The notes under the pieces are model-generated. The model worked only from the letters and a program-made list of their open reading frames with translations, did no database searches and had not been told where the DNA came from. This document shows, in pieces, positions 55,419 to 64,000 of a DNA stretch of 64,000 nucleotides; the first letter of the stretch is position 1, and each line of letters starts with the position of its first letter. Both the position numbers and the translations under genes were made by a program. The DNA lies in contig CM037787.1 in the NCBI GenBank assembly GCA_021229015.1, positions 34,671,874 through 34,735,873 on the forward strand, written 5' to 3'. This DNA is from Solen grandis. Its lineage: Eukaryota; Mollusca; Bivalvia; Adapedonta; Solenidae.

Positions 55419-55660
55419 TTAACCCTTTCCCTCATAGAGGATACCATGAAAAGACCTATGCGAACAGCATAAAACCAGATCAGCCTGCGAGTAACTCGCA
55501 GGCTGATCAGGTTTTATGCTGTTCGCTGCTCCTCAGTGGTCTGGAAATGAGGATTTTGTAATTAAATTTGGTAAGGTTTAACTGTGGTTTTCTGCAGATC
55601 AGGCTTTATGTGGTACCTAATGAGTGCGTCAAAATGAGTCTATATGAGGGAAAGGGTTAA
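55419..55660 (+). mobile_element. 242-bp TTAA-bounded MITE, copy 5
   Basis: TTAA at both ends, intact terminal repeats and the best-preserved central hairpin, with GCGAACAGCATAAAACC pairing to GGTTTTATGCTGTTCGC. Confidence 0.94.
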
Positions 55661-56261
55661 GCTTTTAAACACTGAGGATGGGTAAGGGATATTAATACCT
55701 TATTTTTGGGAAAATATTCTCATTTTCTTTATCGAGTTAAGAGAAATCCAGGGGTAAATAGCAAACTTTGGGAAAACTGTATGTCTTTTAAGAAATGTTC
55801 AAAAATGAAGACGCCTATGAATGGCACCTGACAAGGAAGATAAAAGGCCCTGCTACAATATCTAAACAGACTTATTTGTCCTGTTATGGTGTAAATTGAC
55901 TAAGGTTACCTAATCCATGTAAACGAAATGATTACTTCAAAAAGTTGATTTAATGTGATTCTTTTGAATTAAAAAAAAGAATGCTCTCGATCAGATTTTT
56001 GAAAATAACCCTACTTTAACCATTCCTTATTGATGCGCTATGACAGTGTACCTTTGGAATTGGTGGTCATTTGCATACGCCCTGGCCTCAGCATATCAAC
56101 CCTGGACACAGCATATCAAATTGGCTATCTAAATATAGCACATTTATTTCTTTACATCTGATGAGGGGAACTTGCTATTTCTATCATAGTGATGATTTTG
56201 AACTATGGAAAAAAAGAAGACCTTGAAAAAAATGCTAAATTATAAGATAATGCTCTAAAGT

Positions 56262-56330
56262 CAGTTTAAACCCAGATCAGCTAGGGAGTTATTAGGTTTT
56301 GTAGTGTTAGCTGCTCACTGTAACTTTCTA
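56262..56330 (+). repeat. Relic of the 242-bp MITE lacking its hairpin core
   Basis: TTTAAACCCAGATCAGC is followed by AGGTTTTGTAGTGTTAGCTG and CTCACTG, in the order found on either side of the hairpin apex in the intact copies, but the GCCTGCGAGT palindrome is replaced by a short unrelated stretch. Confidence 0.45.
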
Positions 56331-57907
56331 ACCACAAGCTGACATTGTAAAACCTGATCAGACTGAAAAAAAGGTATTTCAATATAAAGAGGGTGAAGAC
56401 TGATTCAGTATATTGCCATAATGCATCTATGTTGAGATACAGACAGAAAACAGCCGAAACAGGGCTGGGTTGGACGTACAAAGTGCTGGATTGTTCTGGC
56501 TTGTTGCAAGTTTTTGCATGATTATTTTAGGTAGGGTGAATGGCTTTAAATATGGTGTAACATGTAATCTGCTGAAATCAGAAACACTTTTAACACGTGT
56601 TGTTTGGAAATGGGCTTGCCCTTCAACAGTTTTAGATTCAGGTATTTTGCAGATTCTTCTACATGTATGATTGCTTTATTATTATTTTTATCGGCATTGT
56701 TATTTGCTAATAATTTACTTTAAAGTATTTACTGTAACTGTTACCATTGTACATTTTTTACAAAGCTTTTAATATATCATAAGCATTTTTTATATATTCC
56801 ATGATCATTTATCGCACATTGTATTTATAAGTGCTTTTTTATTCATTTTGATCTCTATTGATTTATTTATGGTACAATACAGTCATGTCAGGACAGTTCT
56901 CATCTTGCCTTTATATGAACACCTTTTTGCTTTTGTTCTCTTTTCAGGAAAAAAAAAGCTAATGAAAAATGCATATTTTGAGAAAGATTTTTTTTTAAGT
57001 ATGATTGACTGTTTAGTACTCCATTATTTTGTCAGTATTATTTGTCCTGTATCATTATTCATGAAAACGATTTTTTTTTTCATACTGTCACAGCTTTCCT
57101 TCATCTTACTATGTGGAAATTGTCACCTGTTTTATATACATATACTAAAAAAAGAAACAAAAGAAATACCTGAATTTGATACAGATAAGTCATTGCTAAC
57201 AATTTCTTTTCACAACTAACATAGATGAATGACATTTAGTAATAGCATATTTGTATGACCTGTTTGATTCACTAGTATGATATTTTAGCTGGATTGAGTT
57301 GCTTCCTGAATGTTTTTCATCACAATGCTTACTATGGCATTATAATAAAGAGCACCTACTGAGACTATTTTGTACTGTGGTCAGAACACTTGAAGTTATT
57401 GCACACAAGAATAACAAAAAACATTGCCGATCCATTGCAATGTGCATCATCATAACAGGTGTGTCAACACAATACATATTTTTTACAAAGGGTATCAGAT
57501 AAGGTACTTGTTTTTTGTTGTTACCATAGTTACAATGTGGTCCAGTAGACTGGAGTATCAGGTTCGGACTCTTAGATCTGTGTTAGAATGGAAATGCACT
57601 TTATTAACAGTGTAAACTGTTCTACAAGGTAGAGATTACTAATAATTGTAAAAAAAATATATTTAAAGAGATCTTTTTTGTTGAAAACAGATGTTTCTCC
57701 CAACAGTTTTGTGTGTATGTATGGAGTCATACACATGGGAATTTTAGTAAAACAACAAAGTACAAAACAAATACAAAATTCTATGTAAAAGAAGAAAGTA
57801 CGAGATAAATATCTGTGAAGTTTTAAAAGTATGTATGTAAGGATTTTGGTTATAGACCAGCCAGTAGACCTTTATATGGATTGGTCTTAGGCATCTGAGT
57901 CTAGCAG

Positions 57908-58029
57908 GTTCTACCCGGATGTCTCCGTGCTTTAAGGGTCTTCCTCCACCTGTAATTAGCTGGACGTCGCTATATGTCTGAAATACTGTCGAGGCAATGA
58001 TAAATTCAAATAGTCAAGTCAAGTCAAGT
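57908..58029 (+). mobile_element. 5'-truncated SINE (core and tail only)
   Basis: Starts inside the core at GTTCTACCCGGATGTCTCCG, contains GGTCTTCCTCCACCTGTAAT and ends in three TCAAG units. Same family as 6266 and 53703; the tRNA head is missing. Confidence 0.85.
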
Positions 58030-58365
58030 CTAGCAAGTTTATGAAGACTCTGCTCTCAATGCCTGCCATTTAGACCAGATGTTAGACATCTTAAGCAACT
58101 CCTTAAACCTTATCCTGGACAGGCCTCGGTCAAAAAAGCATTTTATTGGTTTTGGGATACCAAAACCAATGAATTGTAAGATGTTATACAAGTTATACAA
58201 AAGTTCCTGTTTGATATTATGCATTCATGAGAAATGGAACCCTTCTTTATAATGTTTTTTTATTGTCAGCATAAGGATAACTGATTAGTAGCTGTTGTAG
58301 TAAGCCATTTCTCATGATACACCCGGTGTAACAGCCCAGATTTCCCCCCCAGTCATTTTTCCCCA

Positions 58366-58423
58366 GGAAAAACCTGACTAGTCGTTTTTTCCCGGGGAAA
58401 AAACTGACTAGTCAGGTTTTTCC
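58366..58423. repeat. 58-bp nested palindrome, cruciform-prone
   Basis: Perfect 18-bp arms GGAAAAACCTGACTAGTC (58366-58383) and GACTAGTCAGGTTTTTCC (58406-58423) enclose a second inverted repeat GTTTTTTCCCGGGGAAAAAAC (58384-58404). Further CAGTCAGTTTTTCCCCC-like units follow up to the gap at 58573. Confidence 0.9.
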
Positions 58424-58572
58424 CCACCCAGTCAGTTTTTCCCCCCCCTCTTTTTTAAATTTTTTTTTAAGGTTTCTGAGGTGGGGAAATTCTGGACTAG
58501 TCAGTTTTTTCCCCCCTATCCAATATATTGTGCGTGATGTTGGGGAAATTCTAGACCAGTCAGTTTTCTTCC

Positions 58573-58672
58573 NNNNNNNNNNNNNNNNNNNNNNNNNNNN
58601 NNNNNNNNNNNNNNNNNNNNNNNNNNNNNNNNNNNNNNNNNNNNNNNNNNNNNNNNNNNNNNNNNNNNNNNN
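58573..58672. other. Assembly gap (100 N)
   Basis: Exactly 100 N, size unknown. It directly follows the palindromic CAGTCAGTTTTTCCC array, which could explain why assembly failed. Confidence 0.98.
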
Positions 58673-59499
58673 ACAGTATTGAATGGTCTAGTTTCAGTAT
58701 AAGATGGACAATGCAATGCCTGCACTAAACATCACTACTAAATTGAGATTTTCCATCTCACTGTGAACCTTGCATGTTTGAATATCTTAAGACTTCTTCT
58801 TCTGTGATAATTTATCTCCAAATGAAACTTGGTCATTGGGATAAATGTTACGAGACTGGTAATTTGAAAATCTGAGGTGTTAGTGAAATGCAGTCTGGGA
58901 TAAAAATCTCACAAAGAGTTTTGATATTAGATGATATGCAAGTGCTAGTTGCTGTAATATTGCAATACACACATTATTCTGGTTTCCTAAATATTATCTG
59001 ATGGCATGATGTGTCAGGCACACCATCGTAATGGTGGAATCCTTTACACCCTACAGTAAGTTCCGAGTATTATAGGTTGATCACACTACTGAAATTCAGT
59101 TGTTGATAATGGACTTCTGTGCAAATAGCATGTTAAAATTAGAGAACACGTCCTTCTCTTTCAGTGTTTGTGGTCAACATAAAACTTTACTTCCCAACAA
59201 AGATTTATACTGGTCACTAATGGCACTGCTATTATTCTACTTGCCTGACCCAATATGAAAAGGCTGAATTCAGATGGTGACATTGGTTTACAACGAAAAC
59301 TACTTTTATCTCAACTATAATCTTGTTACTCTAGTTAAGACTCTTCTAGTGGGAGGCATAAAAGCTTTCAATTCTCTCATTGGATTTTAGTTGATATTTC
59401 AGAAGAACTCTAATACAGTTTTCAAAATCAATGTGGGGTACATATACAGGTACACATTTAGAAACTACAAAAGTAATGGTTCTCACTTTGGAGTCCTTT

Positions 59500-59501
<2 letters not shown>

Positions 59502-59562
<61 letters not shown>
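59502..59562. repeat. TA/CA dinucleotide microsatellite
   Basis: About 23 TA units followed by CACACACAC. Simple sequence, no coding meaning; the Tyr-Ile frames across it are artefacts. Confidence 0.95.
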
Positions 59563-59563
<1 letters not shown>

Positions 59564-61833
59564 GGAGCTGCTCAGGAAATAGGAATCCTTTTCCAAAATA
59601 TTGAGAGTCCAGAATTCCAAATAAGCCTTGAACAATGTTGAAGAGTACCATTGACAATTTTAAGCATAGTTGCAAGGGATCACACACCTGGTGTGTGTTA
59701 ATATTCCAAACCGTATGCAACCGGTTGCTACACATACAACAGTCATCTATGGAGCTGTCTTAGGACTTTATACCATGCTGTTCTTGTGCACTTTATGCTG
59801 TTGTTAGGTAAATTTGAACATCATGGCGTTCAGTATGACAAACTGTATGCAACCGGTCGCTTACATTCATCTATGGAGTTGTAAAGTTCTCGCGATTTTT
59901 CCATTTGCATATGTAGAGGCCACCAGACTCTGCTGCCTTATTACATATCACTAAATGAATACAAGACCAGGCTTTGTAATGATGATAACAGCAATGTACT
60001 TGCACAATTTTTATTATCAGTTGAATGAAAAAAGAGAAATAGTCAATATAAATATACAAAATAAATGTGCAACAAAGGTAATGCCCAACTACTTTTTTAA
60101 AAAGTGCAGAGTGTGGGTGGGGGGGGGGGAGCTTTCTGTCTGACATTGAAAAAGTTGGATTTCTTTCACTCGACAGATCAAACAAGTCTGTATTTAATTT
60201 TCTGTTGAAACTCAAAGGATAGTATTAATAATTAAGGTTAGAAATCACAATCATGATTAGGAATGGTTGTTTACAATAAACTTGCTTAAATTTTCCTATC
60301 CTGAGGTTGAACTGCCTCTTAACACTTTTTGTTGGTGCACTCATTCAAATTACAGTAAAATCAATATTTTACATTGTCATTAAATTATTTCGTTGAAGAA
60401 TATTAAAAGCAGTTTTATGGGTCATGATCTAGACAATGTTAGGTGTACTACATGAACAATTTTCAATATTCGTGGCTTTAACCATTTATATATCTGGAAA
60501 TAAATCCCCTACTTAAAACTATTAGTGATTATAAAGTAAGTAAAGTATTTGCAATGGATATGTATGAGACCAGGTGAGAAAAACCTGCAGATCTACTGAG
60601 ACTCAAACCTGGGGCTGTTACTTGCATGTGATCAGGGTGACTTGAAAGCTGATCAGGTACAATTCTTGTTGCTTCTCATTGGTGCCTTTAAGATGTGAAA
60701 GAAACTGTAAAACCATTGAGACGAACAGTATATATAACTGCTCTCTGTCTATATACTGGCTTTCCAATTACAATATCTCCTGCTTCATATATACACTTAA
60801 CAAATTTGTAAGTACTCCGATTTCAAACTTTTAGGTATTGAAAAATCTTTTTTTCAAATTCAATATTGAAAATGTGACTGTATGGCTCAATCTGTCATCT
60901 GCTTAAATGATTTTGATGCATAATCAACCAAGCGAAACCAATTTTCACGGACATCTATTGAGAATCAAAAATTATTTTAATTCTGAAAGGATATAAACAC
61001 AAGTCAGTGTACTTATAATTTTCATCTTGTCTGTACGTTGATAATGCCCTTGTATTTGGAATAATGACTTAATATGGTAAGACCAATCAGCAATTAAGTG
61101 CAGAAAACTGTGTCTAGGATTTTATAAGAATTCGAGCCCCTTTTCTGTCTTACATAGTGTAAAATGATAAATCTGAATGGTAAAGGAAGAAAAGTTTTAA
61201 CTTACCATACAATATCTGTAATAAGTCTGTCATTTAAAAAGATCACATTTAATGAAATTTGACAATTACATCCAAATTTGAAATAAATATTCCATAAGTG
61301 AAAATAAATCTTATCACTAAATATGCTGAGCAGTGTGAAATTTAGGTGAACAGTGTAACATTGTAAAAAATATTGAAAACTACATGTAACGCTAAACAAC
61401 GGATAACAACGGATTATGCATGAAGTAATTGTATAATTTTGCAAAATAGCAACAATAAAAAATTACAGTAACCATAGAATAAAAAGACAACAAAAAGAGT
61501 GAAACTGGAGATATGGAGATGAAAGCTGTGAAATAAAGGCTGAATGATAAGAGATTTTTCATGAATTAGCAAGATAGAAATTATCTCCCTTACCTCTCCT
61601 TTTAAGAGATGTTGATGTATCAATGATAAACAGATGTAACACCTGTAATCTTAAAGGAATACGCTCGGCTGATAACAACTAGGTTTTAATTGAAAGATAT
61701 TGATGTAAATAAACCAATTTAATTACTCATTTCATTGAATCAATCGTAATAAGAAAGAAATTGCAAGTTAAAGACGTCTATTTACATCAATTTGCTCCGA
61801 GACATGGGGGCAGACATTGTTTATGTCTCGTGG

Positions 61834-61887
61834 TCTCGCGAGACTTTTTTTTTACAACAATCGTGACTTCACAGACACACTTCCGGT
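61834..61887. promoter_or_regulatory. Promoter-like motifs inside the TTAA element
   Basis: A perfect TCTCGCGAGA palindrome (61834-61843), known as an animal core-promoter motif, and ACTTCCGG (61879-61886), an ETS-type site, lie 45 bases apart just inside the left terminal repeat. No transcript start can be shown from sequence. Confidence 0.4.
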
Positions 61888-62060
61888 TGCGTACATACAT
61901 TGAAATATAGAAGGGAATCACTAGGCTTTGCATATTTACATGTAATTTATATCAAGGGGGTAAAATTAACATTTATATTGTTCTTATTATATTTGTTTGA
62001 AACATGTTTATTATTTGAACATGATGAAAATATATTATTAAAAGATTAAACTATGATCAT

Positions 62061-62066
62061 TTTATT
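62061..62066 (-). terminator. Polyadenylation signal AATAAA after the P2X7-like frame
   Basis: TTTATT on the plus strand gives AATAAA on the minus strand, six bases beyond the TGA at 62073-62075. The spacing implies that the frame is a terminal exon with a very short 3' UTR. Confidence 0.6.
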
Positions 62067-62072
62067 GTTTTC

Positions 62073-62408
62073 TTACTCGTGAGTGAGAGAGTCTGGAGCC
62101 CTCGTCCTATGACCTTTGTATGCCAGAATGGTAATGAATGCAACTTCTAAAACAGAATCATTCAGAACTAAGGTGTGAAAGTCCGTATGGTCCGTAATGC
62201 ACGTAAGTTCATCTAAATTTCCAACAACCAAGTCACTCGATTTGCAACATACATTTTCCATATTGGATGGCATCATAACACAGTTATCACACAGACAAAA
62301 GTCCTCAGCACATAAATATTCCTCCTCCCGTACGTCATTGTCTTGAAGCAGTTGCAGCTCTTCCTCAGTATATTCGGGCTCAATGTCGTAAGGAACTATA
62401 CACTCCAT
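62073..62408 (-). CDS. Small protein with partial P2X7 C-terminal (ballast) domain
   Basis: 111 codons from ATG at 62406-62408 to TGA at 62073-62075. An acidic lead (PEYTEEELQLLQDND) is followed by FCLCDNCVMMPSNMENVCC, a CxCxxC...CC zinc-cluster pattern, and then CITDHTDFHTLVLNDSVLEV. This is the first half of the P2X7 cytoplasmic ballast domain, in which a Cys cluster is followed by CITxxxxFxxLVLxxxVL. The second half (AYR-type motif, aromatic and Cys residues) is absent, so the domain is truncated or continues through an unseen splice; a GTCATA donor stands at about 62122. Stand-alone copies of this domain are frequent in invertebrates. It has no P2X channel part. The function is unknown. 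Confidence 0.7.
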   Translation of the reverse strand: MECIVPYDIEPEYTEEELQLLQDNDVREEEYLCAEDFCLCDNCVMMPSNMENVCCKSSDLVVGNLDELTCITDHTDFHTLVLNDSVLEVAFITILAYKGHRTRAPDSLTHE

Positions 62409-63322
62409 TTTAAGAAATATCTCAAAAACTTTATTAAACTTCCTGCTATAGTGATCGAACCATAACTAAAGTCAATACCCCTTGTCACGCAATCATTTAT
62501 GCACATTCTCACAAACATCGCTATTTTAATTGCGCAAATCATTACAGTAATTATCAACAATTTTTAAACAGTTTTTTAATCAAACATATAAATATATAAA
62601 AGGGGCGGTATCATGTAAGTAGAAATCTAATTGCAATGACGGTAACTGTGAAATACTATAGAGACGAATCAAAGGGACACCGTGTTGTAATTATGATTAA
62701 CACACATAATTGCTCGCAATTTAGCAAAATAATGTAAATTATGCTAACTACTTTCTGTATATCACACTAACATGAGCTCATTGCGATACGATACTTTTAC
62801 TTATACATGTTTATTTTTTTTCCAAAATAGAAATTATTATAAATAAAACGTGGATTCAACACTTTTCTTTCATATTTATATAATGCATTTAGTATGTTTG
62901 TGGTGATGATTATACTCTACAGTCTACATGTCCGTTTCAGTAAAACGTGCACATCATTTGTCTGTTGACATGGTGACTCGGTCGCACGCTTCGTTTTATG
63001 GCCGTGTTTTATGGCCCTGAGGTGCGATTTTATATGACGCTTAGTCTGTTACAAAGACTTGCCAGTGATTTCTTATCCAATCAGTTTAACACCACACAAC
63101 TTTTCAATAACCGCAGTTGCAAGCATTTCACGGTAAAAATGACAAAGATGTATTATAGAAATAAAAATTATCGCGGAGCAAATTGGTTTAAATAGACGTC
63201 TTTAACTTACAAATTCTTTCTTATTACGATTGATTCAATGAAATGAGAAATTTAATTGGTTTATTTACATCAATATCTTTCAGTTGAAACCTAGTTGTAA
63301 TCAGCCGAGCGTATTCCTTTAA

Positions 63323-63571
63323 TGCTTTTATCACAATCCCTATTAATCGCACTCATCGATCGGGATATGGTTCAATGGGTATTTGTGACGTCACAGAAAG
63401 GTAAACATGAACAAAGATGGCGGCAGCCATAGCCGATCGAAATCACAAACTTTAAACAGCTATATCTTCACAAATATAGCGTGTATAAAAATGAAAGTCA
63501 TGTCAAAGTGATCTACACTAAAAGGTTTGTTGATGGTTAAATTTTCATTTCAGCCGAGCGTATTCCTTTAA
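63323..63571. mobile_element. Second right end of the same TTAA family, with CRE and YY1-like motifs
   Basis: The last 20 bases (63552-63571, AGCCGAGCGTATTCCTTTAA) repeat the right end of the element at 63303-63322. Between the two ends lie TGACGTCA (63386-63393) and AAAGATGGCGGC (63413-63424), CRE-like and YY1-like promoter motifs, in a CpG-bearing patch. No matching left end is seen, so it could be a solo end, a tandem partial insertion, or the true outer end of a longer element. Confidence 0.55.
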
Positions 63572-64000
63572 ACTACATGCACAAGCAGATTTTCTTATTT
63601 TCACAATACTGAAGGAATGATCTTTATTAAAAAATCTGGTTATACAGAAATGAACACCTGTATCAAAAAGCTCTGACTCTAAATAAACACTGAAAATAAA
63701 AAATAATGAAAAAATGTATAAATAATACATTGTAGACTATTTTGTTTTAAAAAATGTACAATGCTATATTAATTTCACATTAATAACTTTTATCACAGCC
63801 ACTGAACATCATAATTATAATAATGATAAGAAGACTAATTTTAAATACACATAAAAAAAACACGGAATTCAGTGATCACAGGTTCAACACACTATCACAG
63901 TCCTTTTTCGATTATGCAACTTAATGTCATTATACTAAGACATACAACATCAAAAGATGAAAATATATTGGGACGGAAAAAAGATGAATATCAAAATATT

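Larger units (their letters stand above)
61651..63322 (-). mobile_element. TTAA-bounded transposon with about 150-bp TIRs carrying a P2X7-ballast-like gene
   Basis: TTAA at 61651-61654 and 63319-63322 bracket 1,664 bp. The left arm (61651-61800) and the right arm (63174-63322) are inverted copies about 150 bp long with only scattered mismatches; both start AGGAATACGCTCGGCTGA after TTAA and both reach CAATTTGCTCCG at the inner edge. TTAA target duplications are used by piggyBac and Kolobok-type transposases, but no transposase frame is present, so this is a non-autonomous element with cargo. The cargo is the minus-strand frame at 62073-62408. Superfamily is inference. Confidence 0.85.
51896..64000 (+). 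other. DMXL last visible intron or downstream DNA, at least 12.1 kb
   Basis: No exon of the missing C-terminal WD40 propeller is recognisable. The stretch holds repeats of ACACATGTCAT-like words (about 52080-52380), a full SINE, a SINE fragment, one 242-bp MITE and a relic of another, a cruciform-forming palindrome next to the second gap, a TA microsatellite, and the TTAA element with a P2X7-like cargo. Whether the DMXL exons resume beyond 64000 or sit inside the gap at 58573 cannot be decided here. Confidence 0.6.

Noticed and set aside
56848..57219. Plus-strand 123-codon hydrophobic frame
   Set aside because: Phe/Leu/Ile bias from T-rich sequence; no family motif, so it is not called as a membrane protein.
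59499..59735. Frames rich in Tyr-Ile repeats
   Set aside because: Produced by the TA microsatellite.
62998..63195. Plus-strand 65-codon frame inside the TTAA element
   Set aside because: No motif and it runs into the terminal inverted repeat; the minus-strand frame is better supported.

Overview
This is a eukaryotic, intron-rich, AT-rich genomic window, most likely from a bivalve mollusc. Three things point there: short exons with GT-AG introns, many tandem-core (CCGT)n repeats of the kind described in bivalves as pearl/CvA elements, and tRNA-derived SINEs ending in a TCAAG tail. The species call is an inference. Two runs of exactly 100 N (8473-8572 and 58573-58672) are scaffold gaps of unknown true size.

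Layout. (1) 580-4100, plus strand: the 3' six exons of snurportin-1 (SNUPN), the adaptor that imports m3G-capped snRNPs into the nucleus. Its last exon carries a one-base frameshift and an unusual Lys/RGG-rich C-terminal tail. (2) 4101-8110: 3' UTR and intergenic DNA with a tandem-core repeat and a complete SINE. (3) 8111-8197, minus strand: the terminal coding exon of dynactin subunit 3 (DCTN3); its upstream exons are not visible and the first gap lies just beyond. (4) 9149-51895, plus strand: 31 exons of the very large DmX-like/rabconnectin-3 alpha gene (DMXL1/2 orthologue), the metazoan counterpart of yeast Rav1 that assembles and activates the V-ATPase. All 31 exons join in one frame to give about 2,729 residues. 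The N-terminal exons (roughly 170-200 residues) and the C-terminal WD40 exons (roughly 300 residues) are not seen. (5) 51896-64000: intronic or intergenic DNA full of mobile elements.

Mobile elements make up most of what lies between exons. There are five copies of a TTAA-bounded MITE, each exactly 242 bp, with a 67-nt central hairpin. A MULE-type DNA transposon (32452-34234) has a long transposase frame, terminal inverted repeats and an 8-bp target duplication inside a DMXL intron. A pogo/Tigger-like element (50253-51351) keeps only a CENP-B-type DNA-binding stub. A 176-bp TA-flanked MITE, two full SINEs with target duplications, SINE fragments and several pearl-like tandem-core elements are also present.

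The most unusual element is at 61651-63322. About 150-bp terminal inverted repeats bounded by TTAA enclose a minus-strand 111-codon gene that encodes part of the cysteine-rich P2X7 C-terminal (ballast) domain, with a polyadenylation signal directly after its stop. This cargo-in-transposon arrangement, with promoter-like motifs in and beside the element, is the best candidate for something not well described.
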